From contig NZ_JAFEUU010000021.1 of assembly GCF_017355885.1 (NCBI RefSeq), positions 1 through 56,064 on the forward strand: DNA of 56,064 nt, in the 5' to 3' direction. Of the stretch, positions 1 through 8,282 are shown piece by piece. Both the position numbers and the translations under genes were made by a program. The DNA is from Sabulicella rubraurantiaca. GTDB taxonomy: Bacteria > Pseudomonadota > Alphaproteobacteria > Acetobacterales > Acetobacteraceae. Positions within the stretch are counted from its first letter, which is position 1. Every line of letters begins with the position of its first letter. The notes under the pieces were generated by a model, which did not search any database, was not told the origin of the DNA, and worked only from the letters and a program-made list of their open reading frames with translations.

Positions 1-32
1 ACCCGCAGATCCTCCGACAAGGTCTTCGCCAT
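1..32 (-). mobile_element. Start of an IS630-type transposase, cut by window edge
   Basis: An ATG on the minus strand at 32 opens a frame reading MAKTLSEDLR before the window ends. This opening is typical of the N-terminal helix-turn-helix of IS630-family transposases, where 'LSxDLRxRV' leads into the DNA-binding domain. An AGAAGG ribosome-binding site lies just upstream. Only ten codons are visible, so the call rests on a short but characteristic motif. I could not locate the element's terminal inverted repeat or TA duplication in the following 270 bases. Confidence 0.5.
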
Positions 33-305
33 GCCTTCTGCCTCCGCTCAGCAGAAAGGGTGAATCAGATCACCCCCGCGTCGGGGAAGCGCTTTCGCGA
101 ATCAGCTCGAACAGAATTTGCTCTAGCGGTCTCAAGTTAAGCGCATGACCTCTATCCGTGATTCTCTGCGTCTCGGCTGGGCCTACACCGTCGTGCGGGA
201 CGGAGGGGCCTGTCGGTCGCGCCTTAGCTTAGAGGCCGTGGTCCAGGTGCGGCAACGAGGCGCGGGCAGCAGCGTTGCGCCAATGCCCTTATAGGAGGAA
301 CAACC

Positions 306-680
306 ATGCTCAAGGCCGCCCTCACCGCCGCCCTCGCGCTCAGCTTGGCCGCGCCCGCCGCCCTGGCGCAAACCAGCGCCCCCAGCACGACAACGGCTCC
401 CGCGGCCATGGCCCAGGGTCAGTTCCGGGCCAAGGCGATCATCGACCGCGATGTGCGAAGCTCCGACGGACACAATGTCGGCGAGGTGGAGGACATGATC
501 CTTGATGCGCAGGGACGCGTGGTGGGTGTTGTCGTGGAGGTTGACCGTGGCCTCCTGCGCAGCGACCGCCACGTGATGATCCCCTTCGACCGCATTCGTA
601 TGGGTGAGAACCGCCGCGTGGAACTGCCCATGACCCGCGACGAGGTGCGGGCCATGCCGGGCTTTGACTACCGCGACTGA
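306..680 (+). CDS. Secreted PRC-barrel domain protein
   Basis: This 124-residue protein has a clear Sec signal peptide (residues 1-22, ending ALA before QTS), then a linker rich in Ser, Thr, Pro and Ala. Residues about 40-118 look like a PRC-barrel: a short beta-rich unit with 'G..VGEVEDMILDAQG' and 'V....GLL...RHVMIPFDRI'. PRC-barrels occur in photosynthetic reaction centre H subunits, RimM and many small periplasmic proteins of alphaproteobacteria, often stress-linked. An AGGAGGAAC ribosome-binding site ends seven bases before the ATG. The gene stands alone, and its substrate or partner cannot be told from the sequence. Confidence 0.85.
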   Translation: MLKAALTAALALSLAAPAALAQTSAPSTTTAPAAMAQGQFRAKAIIDRDVRSSDGHNVGEVEDMILDAQGRVVGVVVEVDRGLLRSDRHVMIPFDRIRMGENRRVELPMTRDEVRAMPGFDYRD

Positions 681-866
681 TCCCGCAGCGATCCGGATGC
701 GCCGGTGCCGCGGCTCCCTCCTACAGAGAGGGATTGTCGCGGTACTGAACACTCGTGACGGCCGCAGGCCGAAGCGCCAGGTCCCTTCCGCAAGGAAGGG
801 GCCGAGGTGCGATCAGCGCCAGCATCCTTCAAGGCCCCATGAAGTCGCGGCGGCCGGCCCGCCCGG

Positions 867-2480
867 TCAGAGCGGTTCCCCTGCGCCGGTGCCAGAATGC
901 GGAGTGGGGAAAGTCCATCCTTCGCCGCGCGCCGTGCTGACGTATTCCGGCCAGCGGAGGTCCACCGGCGGATCGAAATCGGGCGGCAGCAGCGGGCCAA
1001 CCCAGCGCGAGCCGCCGATGCCGCTTGTGCGCTCCCGGAACTCGGCCTGGGCGGCGGCCAGTGACTCCGGCAGGGTCGCCAGATCCACCAGCGTCAGCGC
1101 CATGGTCTTCGCGGCGACGAACATTCCAGGGTCCACGGCGGCCGACAGGCCACCCAGCGCATTGTAGGCCCAGGCCGGGTAGGCATAGCCGGGCGAGGGC
1201 GGGCGAAGCCGGGGCCGCGCCGCCAGCAGCCGGACGGTCGGCGCGTGCCAGCAGAACTCCACATAGTCGTCCGCGCTGAGATGCTTCTGCCAGGAGGGCA
1301 GGCCAGCGCGCAGCCGCGCCTCGAACGCCTCGGGCGGCGTGAGGCGGGACACATCGGCGAGGAAGGGATCTTCCATCGGTTCGAGCCCGAGCTCGCGCTG
1401 CATCTGTCGGCCGAACTCCAGCGCCTCCTCGCCATAGCGCGGCGCGCCGACGGCCTGGAGGTTCTTCCACGTGAGATCGGTCAGCACCGTGTTCGGCACC
1501 CCGACCCGCGTCTTCGTCACCCAGCGCACGAAGGCGCGGCAGCCCGTGATGCCCGCGACATGGCGCGCATTATTCGCCAGCACGCGCCAGATCTGTTCCT
1601 GGATGCCGAGCGACGAGGACCGCCAGGAATACTGGATCTGCGAGAAACGCGGCGTGAGGTTGTCCGAGGTCGCGCCAGCGTCGCCGAGGACGTGCTCGTT
1701 CAGCGTCCAGGAGCCGGCGGAGGGAAACATCGCTTCCTTGGTGTACTTGGTCGTGGTGTACATGAGGCAGAGCGCGTCCAGCGCGCCCGGGCAGCGCGCG
1801 GCGGCATGCGCGCCCTCGATCGGCATCAGCGAGGGATCGATCCACTGCTCCGGCGCATCGGCCTCGAAGGTGATGACGGCGCTCCAATAGGCGCCGAAAT
1901 GCGTCTCCGAAGTCACGGTGTTGGAGGCCCAAGGGTGCCATACCACCGCCGCGTCCAGCCCGTCATAATATCCCTTGGCGGCGTGGATCGGCTTGGAGCC
2001 GCAGACCTTCTCCGCAGGCTCGCCGAACAGCTTCAGCGTGCCCGCGACGCCATGGGCCTCCATCGCCGCCTTGGTCCCCAGCATGGCGGCGAGAGACGCG
2101 GTGCCGAGGACGGAATGCGGGTCGGTATGCCCTGCGGCATAGGGATGCACGCCCTCCCGCGGCGCCTGGCGCGGCACCACCTGCTGGGAGTTGCCGGGCA
2201 CCGCGTCATACTCGGAGAAACCGGCCAGCACCGGCCCGCCCTTGCCCCATGTCGCGACGAAGGCGGTCGGCATGCCGCCTGAGCCTTCCTCCACCTCAAA
2301 GCCCTCGGCGCGCAGCAGCTCCACATAGTCGCGTGCGGAGCGGTACTCGCGCCAAGCGGGCTCCGCATGGGACCAGATCCGCGCATTGAAGGCGGAGAGG
2401 CGGCCCTGATTGGCGGTGATCCACTCCAGCGCATGGGCGCGGACGGCGTCGTTCTGCTGCATCATCTTGGTTCCGGTCAT
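867..2480 (-). CDS. M20-family amidohydrolase (AbgB-like)
   Basis: This 537-residue cytosolic protein resembles the M20 metallo-amidohydrolases related to AbgB (aminobenzoyl-glutamate hydrolase subunit B). Visible motifs are EYDAVPG (residues 90-96, metal-ligand Asp), GHTDPH (117-122, two His), GEPAEK (153-158) and WHP (181-183). The usual Glu-Glu pair reads Glu-Lys here; FGEPAEKVCG may be typical of its subfamily. The start ATG overlaps the stop of the upstream ABC binding protein as ATGA, so the two are translationally coupled. An amide, N-acyl amino acid or peptide imported with that binding protein is a plausible substrate. A longer open frame to 3365 exists but runs through the upstream gene and is not real. 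Confidence 0.85.
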   Translation of the reverse strand: MTGTKMMQQNDAVRAHALEWITANQGRLSAFNARIWSHAEPAWREYRSARDYVELLRAEGFEVEEGSGGMPTAFVATWGKGGPVLAGFSEYDAVPGNSQQVVPRQAPREGVHPYAAGHTDPHSVLGTASLAAMLGTKAAMEAHGVAGTLKLFGEPAEKVCGSKPIHAAKGYYDGLDAAVVWHPWASNTVTSETHFGAYWSAVITFEADAPEQWIDPSLMPIEGAHAAARCPGALDALCLMYTTTKYTKEAMFPSAGSWTLNEHVLGDAGATSDNLTPRFSQIQYSWRSSSLGIQEQIWRVLANNARHVAGITGCRAFVRWVTKTRVGVPNTVLTDLTWKNLQAVGAPRYGEEALEFGRQMQRELGLEPMEDPFLADVSRLTPPEAFEARLRAGLPSWQKHLSADDYVEFCWHAPTVRLLAARPRLRPPSPGYAYPAWAYNALGGLSAAVDPGMFVAAKTMALTLVDLATLPESLAAAQAEFRERTSGIGGSRWVGPLLPPDFDPPVDLRWPEYVSTARGEGWTFPTPHSGTGAGEPL

Positions 2481-4069
2481 GCGCGGCGGACACTCCAGAA
2501 GGTGGCGAAGCCATCCAGCACGCCAGTCAGGCTGGAGCGGTAGGCCGTGGGCTGCATGTACTGGCCGAGCGGGTAGAAGGGCACCTCCCGCATCGCCTCG
2601 AGCTGGATGTCCTGGCAGATCTGCTTCTGCGCCGCCTCGTCCGGGGCGCGGAACCAGGCCTCGCGCAGCTCCTCGATGCGCGGCATGGTGGCCCAGCCGG
2701 CATAGCCCGCCTCTCCATTGCCGCGCAGCGCGATGTGGCCGGCGGGGTTCAGCCAGTCGGTGCCTGACCAGTTGGTGATGAAGGCACTCCAGCCGCCCTC
2801 CGATACCGGACCCTTGCGGTTGCGCCTCTGCAGCATGGCGTTGAACTCGACGGCATAGACCTCGACGTTCATGCCGACGCGCTTCAGCATGTCCTCGGCC
2901 ACTGCGCCCTGCGCCATCAGCGCCGTGGAGTTGGACGGCACCATCAACAGCACCGTCTCGCCACGATAGCCCGCTCTCCGCAGCGCCTCCCGCACCCTGT
3001 CGTAATGGCGTGGGCCACGCAGCGGGTCGAGCCCGGCCTCGGAGGCCATGGGCGTGCCGGGGGAAAAGAAGCCGAGCGGGACGTGATAGAGCGAAGTCTC
3101 GTTCGGCCCGACCAGCGCGTGCATGTAGTCCGTCTGGTTCACGGCGCCCCAGAGCGCGCGGCGGATCTCCGGATTGTTGAAGGGCGGCTGCAGGTGGTTC
3201 ACGCGCATCATCGCCACGAAGCCGGTGGGGTCGAGCACGCGCACCTGCACGTTGCGCGCGCGGCGCAACAGCGGCAGCTGGTCGTGATAGGCGTATTCCT
3301 GCCAGTCCTGCTCGCCCGCCAGCAGGGCAGAGGTGGCGGTGGAGGCATCGGGCATGCTGCGCCATTCGACGCGGTCGAAATGCACGATCTTCGGGCCGGA
3401 GGTCCAGGAAAGCGCCCCGTCCCTGCGTGGAACGTAGCCCTCGAACTTCGTGTAGACGTTGAGCGAACCCGGAACGCGCTCATCCGCCTTGAAGCGGAAC
3501 GGCCCGCTGCCGATCAGCTCCGGCACCTGGGCGAAGGGGTCAGTGTTCGCCAGCCGCTCCGGCATCATGGCGCAGACCGGCACGGAGGCCTTGCCCAGCG
3601 CGATCGGAAGCAGCGGGAAAGGGCGCTTCAGACGGAAGCGGATGGTGCGGTCATCCGGCGCGGAGAGTTCATCCGCCGCCTCCATCAGCGACCCGCCGAA
3701 GGGATCGCGCCGAGCCCAGCGCCGGATGCTGGCCACGCAGTCGCGTGCCGCCACCCTTTCGCCATCGTGCCAGCGCAGGCCTTCGCGCAGCGTCAGGTCC
3801 CAGCGCTTGCCGTCATCCTCGATGCGGTGGCCATCCACCATCTGCGGCGTGGCCTGGAAGGAGCCATCCATGCCGTAGAGCGTGTCGAACACCATGTAGC
3901 CGTGGTTGCGGCTGATATAGGCCGTGGTGGTGACCGGATCGAGCGTCACCAAATCCTGCTGCGGCGTGAAGCGCAGAGTGCTGGCGGATTGCGCCCGGAC
4001 CAGAGCGGGACCGGCGGCCGAGGCCGCAAGTCCGGCGCCCACACTCTTCATCAAGGTGCGTCGTTGCAT
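2477..4069 (-). CDS. ABC transporter substrate-binding protein, peptide/nickel type (SBP_bac_5)
   Basis: This 530-residue periplasmic binding protein opens with a twin-arginine-like leader (MQRRTLMKS, ending VRAQ). It follows the family-5 pattern of oligopeptide and dipeptide receptors: 'LDPVTTT' and 'VFDTLYGMDG' near the N-terminus, 'DGKRWDLTLREGLRWHDGE', and 'NNPEIRRALWGAVN' in the second lobe. The start at 4069 follows a GGGGAGG ribosome-binding site; an upstream ATG at 4093 lacks one. It precedes and overlaps the M20 amidohydrolase. No permease or ATPase genes of this transporter lie nearby, so it must share a membrane unit encoded elsewhere. A clear paralogue sits at 30065-31645. Confidence 0.93.
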   Translation of the reverse strand: MQRRTLMKSVGAGLAASAAGPALVRAQSASTLRFTPQQDLVTLDPVTTTAYISRNHGYMVFDTLYGMDGSFQATPQMVDGHRIEDDGKRWDLTLREGLRWHDGERVAARDCVASIRRWARRDPFGGSLMEAADELSAPDDRTIRFRLKRPFPLLPIALGKASVPVCAMMPERLANTDPFAQVPELIGSGPFRFKADERVPGSLNVYTKFEGYVPRRDGALSWTSGPKIVHFDRVEWRSMPDASTATSALLAGEQDWQEYAYHDQLPLLRRARNVQVRVLDPTGFVAMMRVNHLQPPFNNPEIRRALWGAVNQTDYMHALVGPNETSLYHVPLGFFSPGTPMASEAGLDPLRGPRHYDRVREALRRAGYRGETVLLMVPSNSTALMAQGAVAEDMLKRVGMNVEVYAVEFNAMLQRRNRKGPVSEGGWSAFITNWSGTDWLNPAGHIALRGNGEAGYAGWATMPRIEELREAWFRAPDEAAQKQICQDIQLEAMREVPFYPLGQYMQPTAYRSSLTGVLDGFATFWSVRRA

Positions 4070-4181
4070 GCTGCAAGCCTCCCCTAGGCGCATCCGGTGC
4101 TTTGGCGAGCAGGATGCAGTGGGCGTAAGCGTGCGCGCCTTCGAGTGAAGCGCGCAAGCCCTCGAGGCAAAGCGGCGCTCC

Positions 4182-5171
4182 TCAGTCTACCGTGGCGCCG
4201 GATGCGCGGATGATGGGAGTCCAGGCTGCGAGCTCCTCACGCACGAAGCGCTGGGCATCCTCGAGGAAGTGACGCCCTGGCGCAGTCGCGGTTTCGGCAT
4301 AGCGGCGCGCGACCTCTGGCGCTTCCAGCGCCTCACGGGTCGCCGTGGCGAGCTGCTCCAGAATCGGGCGCGGCGTGCGCGCGGGCGCGGCGATGCCGGA
4401 CCACCCATCCACCACCAGATCGCCAAATCCCAGTTCGCGGAAGGTCGGAATATCCGGAAAGGCAGGGATGCGCTCGGGCCAGCTATGCGCCAGCGGGCGC
4501 AGCATGCCGCTGCGGATGTTGGCGCTGGCTGCCGTCAGGCTATCCACCATCATCGGCAGAACTCCGCCCGCGACATCCGTCGCGATCTGCGCGGCACCGC
4601 GATAGGGGACATGGGTCATCGAGATGCCGGCGGCCTGCAAGAATCGCACCATGACGAGATGCGGCATGGAGCCGACGCCGGCGCTGCCATAACTCAAGGC
4701 ATCCGGCCGGCGCCGCGCCTCTGCCACAAGATCCGCCAGCGTGCGGATCGGCAGGTCGGGGCGAACCAGGATCAGGTAGGGCGTGCTCATCACCATGGCG
4801 ACGTGTGCGAAGTCCTGGTCAGGGTCCCAGGTCACCCTTTCGCCATAGAGCACCTTCCCCACCACCATCGCGCTGATCACGGAGAGCACGAGGGTGTAGC
4901 CGTCGGGCGCCGCGCGCGCGACCTGGCCGGTCCCGAGCGTCGCCCCCGCGCCCGGGCGATTCTCCACCACCACTGTCTGGCCGATCCGGCGCGAAACCTC
5001 GGCCATCAGGATGCGTGCGATGATGTCGGTGGTGCCGCCCGGTGCGAAGGGGACGATGAAGCGGATCGGCTGTGCCCGCGGCCAGGCCGGCGCGGATTGC
5101 GCCCGGACCAGCGTCGGTGCCGCGAGGTTGGAGAGCGCGGCGAGGCCAAGGCCGCGGCGGGGGATCCTCAT
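4182..5171 (-). CDS. Tripartite tricarboxylate transporter receptor (Bug/TctC family), copy 1
   Basis: This 329-residue secreted binding protein has a signal peptide (MRIPRRG to RAQ) and the hallmark Bug motifs: 'PIRFIVPFAPGGTTDIIARI', 'VVENRPGAGATLG', 'SYGSAGVGSMPHL' and 'HVPYRGAAQ'. Bug receptors capture small carboxylated or amidated solutes in the periplasm and normally hand them to a TctAB membrane pair, which is absent here. The start at 5171 is supported by GAGGA upstream. It lies 13 bases after the gamma-glutamyltransferase stop, as the end of that gene run; a gap of 112 bases then separates it from the ABC binding protein. Confidence 0.93.
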   Translation of the reverse strand: MRIPRRGLGLAALSNLAAPTLVRAQSAPAWPRAQPIRFIVPFAPGGTTDIIARILMAEVSRRIGQTVVVENRPGAGATLGTGQVARAAPDGYTLVLSVISAMVVGKVLYGERVTWDPDQDFAHVAMVMSTPYLILVRPDLPIRTLADLVAEARRRPDALSYGSAGVGSMPHLVMVRFLQAAGISMTHVPYRGAAQIATDVAGGVLPMMVDSLTAASANIRSGMLRPLAHSWPERIPAFPDIPTFRELGFGDLVVDGWSGIAAPARTPRPILEQLATATREALEAPEVARRYAETATAPGRHFLEDAQRFVREELAAWTPIIRASGATVD

Positions 5172-5184
5172 GGCTTGTCGTTCC

Positions 5185-6819
5185 TCAGGGAATACCGGCG
5201 GCCAAGCCATCGCGCTGCGGATCGGCGCCGCCTTCGAGGCGCCCCTCCCACATGGCGATGCCGTGCACGGCGGCGAAGGGATAGCTGGCGGGCGAGCGGC
5301 GCACCTCGTAGCCCATCGCCTCCAGCGCCTGCTGCGTGGCGCGGGGGATGCGGTTGCCGATGTCCAATGCGTCGCTGGTGGCGCTGAAGCGAGGGGCCTG
5401 CACCGACTCCTGCATCGTCATGCCGAAATCGAGCAGGTTCACCAGGGCCTGCAGGATGGCGATGGGAATCCATGCGCCACCGGGTGCACCCAGCGTGGCG
5501 ACCGGCTTGCCTTGCTCCAGCACGATGCTGGGCGACATGGAGGAGAAGCGCCGCTTGCCCGGCGCGATGGATCCTGCGCGGCCCGGGCGCGGGTCGTACC
5601 AGTTCATGGCTCCGTTCATCATGAAGCCCGTTCCAGGCGGGATCACGCCGGAGGGCAGGCCCAACGTGTGGGTCAGCGAAACCACCATCCCATCCGCATC
5701 CACGCAGGAGACGGTGGTGGTGTGCTGGGAATCCGCGCCGACCCGCGGCAACTGAACCTTCTCGCCCGCCCGGATCGCCGCGGCACGCTCCTGCGCATAG
5801 GCGTCGGAGAGCATGCGCTCCAGCGGGGGAGGGACAAAGCGCGGGTCGCCGATATGGCGGTCCTTGTCGCGCCCCGCGACCTTCATGGCTTCGGCGACCA
5901 CCCGCATGTATTCGGGGCTGTTGTGGCCAAGCGCCGTGAGGTCGAACTGCTCCAGGATGCGGAGCATCTGCGCCACCATGATGCCACCCGCAGGCGGCGG
6001 CGGCACGGCGATGACGCGGCCGCGGTAGTCCACTTTGAGGGGCGGCTCCGCCTCCGGCTGGAAGCCAGCGAGGTCAGCTGCCGACAGCAGTCCGCCGTGG
6101 CGCTCCATGTCGGCAAGGATCCGGCGGGCGATCCCTCCTGTGTAGAAATCCTCCGCGCCCTCCTTCGCGAGGGTGGCGAGCGTCGCAGCGAGGTCCGGAT
6201 TCCGAACGGTCTCGCCCAGACGTTTGGGCGAACCGTCCGGGCGCAGGTAGAGCCGCGTGCCGTCTTCCGTGAAGGCGAGCTTCTCGCGATAGCTCAGCCG
6301 CCCGTAGGCACGCTCGTCGAGCGCGAACATCGACGCGACGTGCGGACGCACCAGCCAGCCTTCGGTGGCCGTGGTGATGGCCGGCTCGAAGAGGCCCGCC
6401 CAGCCGAGGCGGCCCCAGCGCCGATGCGCCTCGGCGAAGACACGCAGGATGCCGGGGGTGGTCACGGCAGCATGTCCGAGTTCGTTGACGTGGCCGCGCA
6501 GGATGTAGCCGTAGCCATCCGGGCACTCGCCCTGGAAGATGGATTCCCACATCTCTTCGGTGCAGGCGGCGGGGCAGGTGGAGAGGCCGTTCAGCACCAG
6601 GTGATCGCCTGTCGCAGGATCGAGGATCTGCAGCACGCCGAGGCCGCCGATTCCGCACATCATCGGGTCCACCACGCCCTGGGTGAGGGCGCAAGCGAGG
6701 ACGGCATCCAACGAATTGCCGCCGGCCTGGAGGGTGGTGATTCCCGCCTCCACCGCCTCGGGCTGCGGCGCGACAATCATCGCGCGCGGTTCAGGCATTC
6801 GCCGTTCGGGTCGAGCCAT
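5185..6819 (-). CDS. Gamma-glutamyltransferase-family Ntn hydrolase, possibly altered specificity
   Basis: This 544-residue protein belongs to the gamma-glutamyltranspeptidase family, whose precursor cleaves itself before a Thr that becomes the nucleophile. The Thr cluster at 367-369 followed by VSCVDADG matches the TTHYSVVD cleavage site, with Thr367 as predicted nucleophile. 'AGGNSLDAVLACALTQGVVDP' and 'PPPPAGGI' also fit. Two points are odd. There is no signal peptide, whereas classical GGT is periplasmic. The segment aligned with the Arg that binds the gamma-glutamyl carboxylate in E. coli GGT (FREMAP) reads GLSTCP. This suggests an acylase or amidase acting on another substrate. It sits between two Bug receptors with gaps of 4 and 13 bases. 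Confidence 0.88.
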   Translation of the reverse strand: MARPERRMPEPRAMIVAPQPEAVEAGITTLQAGGNSLDAVLACALTQGVVDPMMCGIGGLGVLQILDPATGDHLVLNGLSTCPAACTEEMWESIFQGECPDGYGYILRGHVNELGHAAVTTPGILRVFAEAHRRWGRLGWAGLFEPAITTATEGWLVRPHVASMFALDERAYGRLSYREKLAFTEDGTRLYLRPDGSPKRLGETVRNPDLAATLATLAKEGAEDFYTGGIARRILADMERHGGLLSAADLAGFQPEAEPPLKVDYRGRVIAVPPPPAGGIMVAQMLRILEQFDLTALGHNSPEYMRVVAEAMKVAGRDKDRHIGDPRFVPPPLERMLSDAYAQERAAAIRAGEKVQLPRVGADSQHTTTVSCVDADGMVVSLTHTLGLPSGVIPPGTGFMMNGAMNWYDPRPGRAGSIAPGKRRFSSMSPSIVLEQGKPVATLGAPGGAWIPIAILQALVNLLDFGMTMQESVQAPRFSATSDALDIGNRIPRATQQALEAMGYEVRRSPASYPFAAVHGIAMWEGRLEGGADPQRDGLAAGIP

Positions 6820-6823
6820 AGGA

Positions 6824-7789
6824 CTATTCCACCTTGATGCCGCGGCGGCGGATGAAGGCGCCGATCATCTCGCTCTCCGACCGGGCCCGCTGCTGGATGT
6901 CGGCGGCCGAACCGGACACCGGCTCCAGCACCGCATCGCGCAGGCGCTGCGTCACGGCGGGGTTGTCCACCACGGCGCGGATGGCGCCGTTCAGCCGTTC
7001 CACCACCTGCGCCGGCATGCCGGCCGGGCCGACAAAGGCATACCAGCCCGGCATGGTCACATCCGCCAACCCTGCCTCCCGCAGCGTGGGGACGTCGGGA
7101 AGCGCCGGCGAGCGTTCCCTGCCGAGGGTGGCGAGCGGCACGACGCCGCCGCCCTGGATCATGGGGAGGGTGCTGCCGAGCGGGTTCACCATCGAATCGG
7201 TGTCGCCCGCGATGATGCTGGTGATCGCCGCGGCGGAGCCGGCGAAGGGCACATGGGTGAGGCGGATCTGCGCACGCTCGGCGATCATCTCCATCGCCAG
7301 ATGCGTCGAGTTCCCGATGCCGGCGCTGCCGAAGGTCAGGCGCTCCGGCTCGGCGCGGGCGCGCTCGATGAACTGGGGCAAGGTGGTGATGCCGGTGCGA
7401 CGGCCGGCGACCATCACGAAGGGCGTGTCGGCCACGGGCGCAATCCAGGTGAAGTCGCGCCAGGGATCATAGGGCAGGTTGGGGTAGAGGTTCGGGTTGA
7501 AGCTGAAGATGGAGACGCCGCCCAGCAGCATCGCACCACCATCCGGCCGCGAACCCTTCAACGCGTTGATCGAGACGATGCCGTTGGCGCCCGGCCGGTT
7601 CTCGACGATGACCGGCCGTCCCAGCTCGCGCGAGAGCGGCTCGGCAATCAGGCGAGCCAGGATGTCGGTCGCACCGCCGGGCGGCTGCGGGATGATGACC
7701 CGCACCGGCGAGCTTTCCTGAGCCAGGGCCGGAGTCGCCAGGGCAGCGATCAGCGCGCCGGCGCTGCGGCGCGTCATTGGTGAAGTCAT
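6824..7789 (-). CDS. Tripartite tricarboxylate transporter receptor (Bug/TctC family), copy 2
   Basis: This 321-residue secreted binding protein carries a leader ending ALAQES and the family motifs 'VRVIIPQPPGGATDILARLI', 'VIVENRPGANGIVS', 'TFGSAGIGNSTHLAME' and 'THVPFAGSA'. Start 7789 overlaps the stop of the GAF gene as ATGA, which fixes the start and implies coupled translation. Its stop lies 4 bases before the gamma-glutamyltransferase ATG. It resembles copy 3 (9503-10492) more than copy 1, both having 'GN(S)STHLAMEM' and 'MPGWYA.VGPAGMP', so these two may be an older duplication within the island. The ligand is unknown. Confidence 0.93.
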   Translation of the reverse strand: MTSPMTRRSAGALIAALATPALAQESSPVRVIIPQPPGGATDILARLIAEPLSRELGRPVIVENRPGANGIVSINALKGSRPDGGAMLLGGVSIFSFNPNLYPNLPYDPWRDFTWIAPVADTPFVMVAGRRTGITTLPQFIERARAEPERLTFGSAGIGNSTHLAMEMIAERAQIRLTHVPFAGSAAAITSIIAGDTDSMVNPLGSTLPMIQGGGVVPLATLGRERSPALPDVPTLREAGLADVTMPGWYAFVGPAGMPAQVVERLNGAIRAVVDNPAVTQRLRDAVLEPVSGSAADIQQRARSESEMIGAFIRRRGIKVE

Positions 7790-8280
7790 AGGCTTCGTCC
7801 TTCCAGGATGCGCAGCATGGGCGCCAAGGCCAGCGCCGCAAAGACGGAAAGAGCAGGAAGCTGCTCTTCCGTGTAGTGGCCTGCGCGGTGCAGCAGGTTC
7901 AGGGCGCCGAGGGTGCGCCCGTCCCAACGCACCGGCACGTTCACCGCCCCATCACAGCCGAGCGAGAGGATCAGCTCGTGATCCGGGAAGGCGCGGATGA
8001 TGTCGTCCCGGTCCCGGCAGATGCGCGGCAGGCCCTGCTCGACGAGCCGCTTGTAGAACTCGGAATCCCGCCGGATCGGCTTCTCGCCCGAGACGGGGTA
8101 GGCGTCGGGCCGGCTGCTGTGGAAGCGGCGGCTGACGCCGCGCGCCTCATCCAGCACCAGCACGGTGAAGAGGCGATGGCCGACACTGGCGGCCATCGCC
8201 TTGTCCAGCGCCGCCAGGCCAGACTGCGGCTGGCCTGGCGTCGCGAGCGCGGCGGCGACCAGTCGCAGTTCCGCCTCCAT
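7786..8280 (-). CDS. Stand-alone GAF-domain protein
   Basis: This 164-residue soluble protein is almost entirely one GAF domain: 'VGHRLFTVLVLDEARGVSRR' in the first half, 'LGCDGAVNVPVRWDGRTLGALNLLHRAGHYTEEQL' in the second, ending in a helix. GAF domains bind small molecules or act as dimerisation units, but here no output domain is attached. It lies 2 bases after the M24 gene stop and overlaps the next Bug receptor, so it is made with the catabolic enzymes. A role in sensing or binding the island's substrate is an inference from position only. Confidence 0.8.
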   Translation of the reverse strand: MEAELRLVAAALATPGQPQSGLAALDKAMAASVGHRLFTVLVLDEARGVSRRFHSSRPDAYPVSGEKPIRRDSEFYKRLVEQGLPRICRDRDDIIRAFPDHELILSLGCDGAVNVPVRWDGRTLGALNLLHRAGHYTEEQLPALSVFAALALAPMLRILEGRSL

Positions 8281-8282
8281 GC

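Noticed and set aside
33-305. Terminal inverted repeat of the IS element at the left edge
   Set aside because: No partner end is visible in the window, so no repeat can be confirmed; the phrase near 127-150 looked suggestive but is unsupported.
2481-3365. Extension of the M20 amidohydrolase to 832 residues
   Set aside because: It would read through the ABC binding protein gene in a different frame; the ATGA overlap at 2477-2480 gives a natural start.
5011-6837. A 608-codon frame opposite the GGT-family gene
   Set aside because: Antisense shadow; the GGT nucleophile region and other motifs are on the minus strand.
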